NCBI RefSeq assembly: GCF_011759385.1
Contig: NZ_JAARLY010000009.1
Span: 1-64,000, forward strand
DNA from: Oleiagrimonas sp. C23AA
GTDB taxonomy: Bacteria > Pseudomonadota > Gammaproteobacteria > Xanthomonadales > Rhodanobacteraceae
DNA: 64,000 nucleotides
Reading direction: 5' to 3'
Made by a program: the position numbers and the translations under genes. Positions 60,597-64,000 of this stretch are shown in pieces. The notes beneath the pieces were generated by a model. That model made no database searches. It had not been told where the DNA came from and saw nothing but the letters and a program-made list of their open reading frames with translations. Numbering within the stretch: the stretch's first letter is position 1; each line of letters begins with the position of its first letter.

Positions 60597-61976
60597 TCAA
60601 CTGGCCTCGAAACGCACCAGGAAGCGCGAACCGCCCAGCTCCTCGGACGCCTCCACCACCAGCGAGGCGCGATAGGCGCGCACGATGTCCTGCACGATGG
60701 CCAGGCCAATGCCATGCCCCTGTACCCGCTCGTCACCGCGAACGCCACGCTGCAGCACGTGCTCTATCTTTTCGGAAGGAATACCGGGGCCATCGTCCTC
60801 CACCGCCAGCAACATGCCGGCACGACGCGCATGCCCGCTGGGCTCGATCACATGCACGCGCAGCATCACGCGATGGCGCGCCCACTTGAAGGCGTTCTCC
60901 AACAGGTTGCCCAGTAGTTCAAGCAAGTCGCCACGCTCGCCGTAGAAGTTGGCTTCTTCGTCAATATCAAACTCGCAAAGCACGCCCTTGGCCGCATGCA
61001 CCTTCTCCAGGCTGCGCACCAGGTCCTCGGCGTGCGCGCCAACCAGAATCGGCGCGGCGAAGGTGGGGCCACCGGAAGTTGCTGCCCGCGAGAGCTGATA
61101 GGCGACGATCTCGTCCATGCGTCGCACCTGGTCGGTGATGTCGTTGCGCAGGCCAGCATCGGCATCGCCCATGTCCAGGCGCGAACGCACCACCGCCAGC
61201 GGGGTTTTCAGGCTGTGCGCCAGATCCGCCAGCGTATTGCGATAGCGCGCCATGTGCTCGCGCTCGCTTTCGATGAAATCATTGAGACTGCGCGTCAGGC
61301 CCACCAGCTCGACCGGATAGCGCCCCTCCAGACGCTCGCGCTCGCCACGCTCGATGCCGGCCAGGTCCACCGATACACGCCGCAGTGGCGACAGGCTCCA
61401 GCGCAACAGCAGCAATTGCAGCAGCACCAGCACAACGCCAAGCGCCGCCAGCCATATGAACAGCGTGCGCCGGTACACCTGCAACTGGTGCAGGAACTGG
61501 GTCTGCGTCTGCGCCACATTGAAAGTCAGATGCACCGACTGCCCATCCGGCGCATCGTAGGCCACGCCCAGGCTGTAGATGTAGACCGGACCAACACTGG
61601 TATCGATGGGGCCGGTAAACACACTCTGGTTGGGATCGAGCCGGGTCTGGAACGGCAGGTCGCGCCCGACTGCCGAGGGCGATTCCCAGTGCGCGCCATT
61701 ATCCGAATCGATAATCGCGTACAGGCCCGAACCGGGCCGCAGAAAATCCGAATGCGGGGAAGAATCCGGCCAAAGCACACGACCGCCACGTCCGACATCG
61801 GTGCTGGCCAGGTATGCATAGACATAGCTTTGCAGGCGATCCTGCAAGGCACTGAGCGCACTTTCCTGATAGGCACGCTCCAGCGAGAACCCGGTAAGGC
61901 CCAGAAAAGCCACCAACACCAGGATGGTGGCCAGCGTGGATCGAGCTGTAAGAGACAGGGGACGACGGACTTTCAT
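60597..61976 (-). CDS. phoQ: PhoQ-type sensor histidine kinase
   Basis: A 459-residue inner-membrane sensor. Two membrane segments (about residues 14-31 and 171-191) bracket a periplasmic domain of about 140 residues, followed by a HAMP-like segment, the dimerisation box with phospho-acceptor H254 (LADLAHSLKTPLAVVRS, the PhoQ-type HSLKTPL form), and the ATPase domain (NLLENAFKW, EDDGPGIP, GHGIGLAIV). It phosphorylates the PhoP-type regulator encoded 175 bases upstream on the same strand. In Xanthomonads this pair responds to low divalent cations and host-like stress. Confidence 0.92.
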   Translation of the reverse strand: MKVRRPLSLTARSTLATILVLVAFLGLTGFSLERAYQESALSALQDRLQSYVYAYLASTDVGRGGRVLWPDSSPHSDFLRPGSGLYAIIDSDNGAHWESPSAVGRDLPFQTRLDPNQSVFTGPIDTSVGPVYIYSLGVAYDAPDGQSVHLTFNVAQTQTQFLHQLQVYRRTLFIWLAALGVVLVLLQLLLLRWSLSPLRRVSVDLAGIERGERERLEGRYPVELVGLTRSLNDFIESEREHMARYRNTLADLAHSLKTPLAVVRSRLDMGDADAGLRNDITDQVRRMDEIVAYQLSRAATSGGPTFAAPILVGAHAEDLVRSLEKVHAAKGVLCEFDIDEEANFYGERGDLLELLGNLLENAFKWARHRVMLRVHVIEPSGHARRAGMLLAVEDDGPGIPSEKIEHVLQRGVRGDERVQGHGIGLAIVQDIVRAYRASLVVEASEELGGSRFLVRFEAS

Positions 61977-62151
61977 GACGTTCCGTGCAACGGTGAGCGC
62001 ACAAGGCATGACGCCGCGACCGGAATCCGGTGCGGCGACATGGTGTCACAGGTGGCACATCGTCTTGCGTGTGCCGGAAGGCACCTTACCGCACCTTCCG
62101 GCCACCAGGACCTGCCAGCACCCCGTGGTGTGACAGGCGAGGCCGGCTGCA

Positions 62152-62853
62152 TCAGGCCGTCTCGTCTTCCTCGGTCTCGGTCCGCGGGATGGCAAAGCGG
62201 TAGCCACGCCCACGTACGGTCTCGATGGGCTTGAGTGAGCTCTCCGGGTCCAGCTTGCGACGCAAGCGGCCGATGAACACCTCGAGCACGTTCGAGTCGC
62301 GATCGAAATCCTGCTGGTAGATGTGCTCGGTGAGGTCGGCCTTGGAGACCAGTTCCCCCGCGTGCAGCATCAGGTATTCGAGCACTTTGTACTCGTAGCT
62401 GGTCAGGTCGACCGGCCGCTCGTCCACCGATACCGTCTGCGCGGTGGTATCCAACTTGATTGGACCGCAGGCCAGCACCGGCTTGGACCAGCCGCTGGCA
62501 CGTCGCACCAGCGCGTTGATGCGCGCCAGCAGTTCCTCGACATGGAACGGTTTGACCATGTAGTCGTCGGCACCGTGCTTGAGGCCCTCGACCTTGTCCT
62601 GCCAGCTTGAACGCGCGGTCAGGATGAGGATGGGATAACGCTGACCCTCTTCACGCAACGCCTTGACCAGTTCCATGCCCGACATCTTGGGCAGGCCCAG
62701 ATCGATAATGGCCAGGTCGAATGGAACCTCACGTCCCAGGTACAAGCCTTCCTCGCCATCGGAGGCGGCGTCAACGGCAAAACCGTCACGCTTCAGGCGG
62801 GCAGCCAGGGTTTCCCGCAACGGCGCCTCGTCCTCCACCAAAAGGATGCGCAT
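62152..62853 (-). CDS. phoP: PhoP-type response regulator
   Basis: A 233-residue OmpR-class regulator. The receiver domain has VEDEAP, phospho-acceptor D51 in LAIIDLGLPKMSG and the Lys in YMVKPFHVEEL. The C-terminal winged helix has SYEYKVLEYLMLHAGELVS and VFIGRLRRKLDPE. The ATG at 62853 overlaps the stop of the PepSY gene (TGATG), so the three genes pepSY-phoP-phoQ form one operon. Confidence 0.95.
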   Translation of the reverse strand: MRILLVEDEAPLRETLAARLKRDGFAVDAASDGEEGLYLGREVPFDLAIIDLGLPKMSGMELVKALREEGQRYPILILTARSSWQDKVEGLKHGADDYMVKPFHVEELLARINALVRRASGWSKPVLACGPIKLDTTAQTVSVDERPVDLTSYEYKVLEYLMLHAGELVSKADLTEHIYQQDFDRDSNVLEVFIGRLRRKLDPESSLKPIETVRGRGYRFAIPRTETEEDETA

Positions 62854-63185
62854 CAACGTTTCTCCTTGTCATTCTTGGCCCATCGGGCCTCGGTTCGCAC
62901 CGGCACCACGCGCACGTGACCGTTGGGCGTCAATACCTTGATGCGATATTCAATGGTTCGACCTCGGCGCTGCGTGTCGGCGGCAAGTACCTTGCCACCT
63001 GTATCGCTCTGCACCTTGGCCACAGCCTGTTCCAGCGTCATGCGCTGGTGCGGTTTGGTTACCTTGCCACGAGCCTGATGCGCGAACGCCATGCCTGCCA
63101 GCAGCAGGCATGTCATCACCGTGGCCGGCACAACTCGGGCGCGGACAGTGTGCAGGCGAGGGAATCGTTCAGAACTCAACAGCAT
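62853..63185 (-). CDS. PepSY-domain exported protein
   Basis: A 110-residue protein with an N-terminal hydrophobic signal (VVPATVMTCLLLAGMAFAH) and a PepSY-type domain: MTLEQAVAKVQSDTGGKVLA followed by IEYRIKVLTPNGHVRVVPV. PepSY proteins in the periplasm often modulate peptidases or sensor kinases. Its coupling by a shared stop/start with phoP suggests that it modulates the adjoining PhoQ-type sensor; this is inferred from position. Confidence 0.85.
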   Translation of the reverse strand: MLLSSERFPRLHTVRARVVPATVMTCLLLAGMAFAHQARGKVTKPHQRMTLEQAVAKVQSDTGGKVLAADTQRRGRTIEYRIKVLTPNGHVRVVPVRTEARWAKNDKEKR

Positions 63186-63253
63186 TCATTCATCATGCCA
63201 GCGAGCATTTAATTGCTGCTGAACCAAACCGTGGAGGAAACGTCAAAACCCTT

Positions 63254-64000
63254 TCAGGCCGCACGCGGCCGGGTCTGCGAAAGCGCCTCTTCCAGCAGCG
63301 ACCAATCGGCATTGGCCAGGTGCGCGCCTTCGGACAACACTCGGCGGAAACGGCGCCCGCCCGGCTGCCCCAGAAACAGCCCCAACAAGTGCCGGGTGAT
63401 GTGGCGAAGGTGCACATCGCGCGCGCGCTCGGCCTCGACATAACCACGCATGTGCTCAAGCACTTCGGCGCGCGTAGGCAGCGGCGTGCCCCACAGCGCC
63501 TGCTCGATTTCGGCCAGCAGATACGGGTTGTGATAGGCGGCGCGGCCCAGCATCACGCCATCGACATGGGCCAGATGCTCGCGCACCTGATCAACCGTGG
63601 TGATGCCGCCGTTGATGGCGATGACCAGCTCCGGAAATTCACGCTTCAGACGGTACACGCGCTCGTAGTCGAGTGGCGGAATGTCTCGGTTTTCCTTGGG
63701 GCTCAAGCCCTTCAACCAGGCCTTGCGCGCATGCACGGTGAGAACGCGCACACCGGCTTCAAGCATGGTTTCGGTGAAGTGCTGCAAGTCGGCGTAGGCG
63801 TCCTGGTCATCCACACCGATGCGGCACTTCACCGTCACCGGCACCGCCACGGCGGCGGCCATCGCCTGCATGCATTGCGCCACCAAGGCCGGCTCGCGCA
63901 TCAGGCAGGCGCCAAATCGTCCGGACTGCACGCGATCGGACGGGCAACCGACATTGAGGTTGATCTCGTCATAGCCGGCTTGCTCGCCGAAGCGGGCCGC
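63254..64000 (-). CDS. dusA: tRNA-dihydrouridine synthase A, 3' part (start beyond window)
   Basis: Flavoenzyme reducing uridine to dihydrouridine in the tRNA D-loop (U20/U20a). The part in the window begins at the right edge with AARFGEQAGYDEINLNVGCP, then SDRVQSGRFGACLM containing the catalytic Cys, VTVKCRIGVDDQDAY, NGGITTVDQVREHL and the helical C-domain (RHITRHLLGLFLGQPGGRRFR). About 250 codons are visible; the N-terminal 80 or so lie outside. It is transcribed toward, but ends 68 bases before, the PepSY gene. Confidence 0.95.
   Translation of the reverse strand, partial: AARFGEQAGYDEINLNVGCPSDRVQSGRFGACLMREPALVAQCMQAMAAAVAVPVTVKCRIGVDDQDAYADLQHFTETMLEAGVRVLTVHARKAWLKGLSPKENRDIPPLDYERVYRLKREFPELVIAINGGITTVDQVREHLAHVDGVMLGRAAYHNPYLLAEIEQALWGTPLPTRAEVLEHMRGYVEAERARDVHLRHITRHLLGLFLGQPGGRRFRRVLSEGAHLANADWSLLEEALSQTRPRAA

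Noticed and set aside
1-64000. CRISPR arrays, prophage or integrative-element genes
   Set aside because: No regularly spaced repeats, phage structural genes, integrase or attachment duplications were seen; the tRNA-Thr at 56424-56499 has no adjacent integrase.

Overview
The window is GC-rich, densely packed bacterial chromosome. Gene content points to a gammaproteobacterium of the Xanthomonadales, most likely Rhodanobacteraceae (Rhodanobacter/Dyella/Frateuria-like). Supporting signs are a PepSY-PhoP-PhoQ operon, a tryptophanyl-tRNA synthetase with a C-terminal extension, an Oar-type TonB-dependent receptor in a sugar-use locus, a quinol-dependent NO reductase with NnrS, and a BigR-type sulfide module. 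The genus is inference, since no marker gene such as 16S rRNA is present.

Layout. (1) 1-89 is the right end of an IS3-family insertion sequence. (2) 136-4281 holds fructose-bisphosphate aldolase, a TonB-box-like secreted protein, pyruvate kinase and an S1/P1 nuclease. (3) 4357-11846 is a sulfide-response island: sulfide:quinone oxidoreductase, DUF2892 protein, RND adaptor, RND pump and OsmC run leftward, while a BigR/SqrR-type ArsR regulator and a DUF442 phosphatase-like protein run rightward. The same inverted repeat TTAG-N6-CTAA lies before both transcription units. (4) 11973-14323 holds GAPDH and an alpha/beta hydrolase. (5) 14488-26952 is a uronate-use locus: LacI regulator, ManD, UxuB, UxaC, sugar porter, an unrecognised secreted glycosidase, and a TonB-dependent receptor preceded by two overlapping mini-ORFs. 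(6) 27686-35849 is an anaerobic/nitric-oxide cluster: hemN, SirB2, nnrS, norB (qNOR), an FNR/Anr regulator and a second HemN that lacks one radical-SAM cysteine, with FNR-type boxes at three promoters. (7) 36035-40690 is homogentisate-route tyrosine catabolism (fahA, hmgA, hppD) with a divergent MarR regulator. (8) 40859-43967 is an aminotransferase / DedA / ATP-grasp group of unknown purpose. (9) 44104-46577 holds a peptide transporter and tryptophan 2,3-dioxygenase. (10) 46949-50478 encodes the E1-alpha, E1-beta and E2 subunits of a 2-oxoacid dehydrogenase. (11) 50607-56394 holds a broken VOC gene, trpS, arginase, a rhodanese, an SDR and its divergent AraC regulator. (12) 56424-64000 holds tRNA-Thr, a SPOR protein, coaX, birA, a Ser-rich secreted protein, mtfA, phoQ-phoP-pepSY and the 3' part of dusA.

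Functionally, the uronate locus would import an oligosaccharide (TBDR), cut it (glycosidase), carry the monomer inward (sugar porter) and convert glucuronate to 2-keto-3-deoxygluconate (UxaC, UxuB, ManD). The anaerobic cluster couples oxygen sensing (Anr) to NO removal and oxygen-independent haem synthesis. The sulfide island couples persulfide sensing to sulfide oxidation, with an efflux pump and an OsmC thiol peroxidase apparently in the same transcript.
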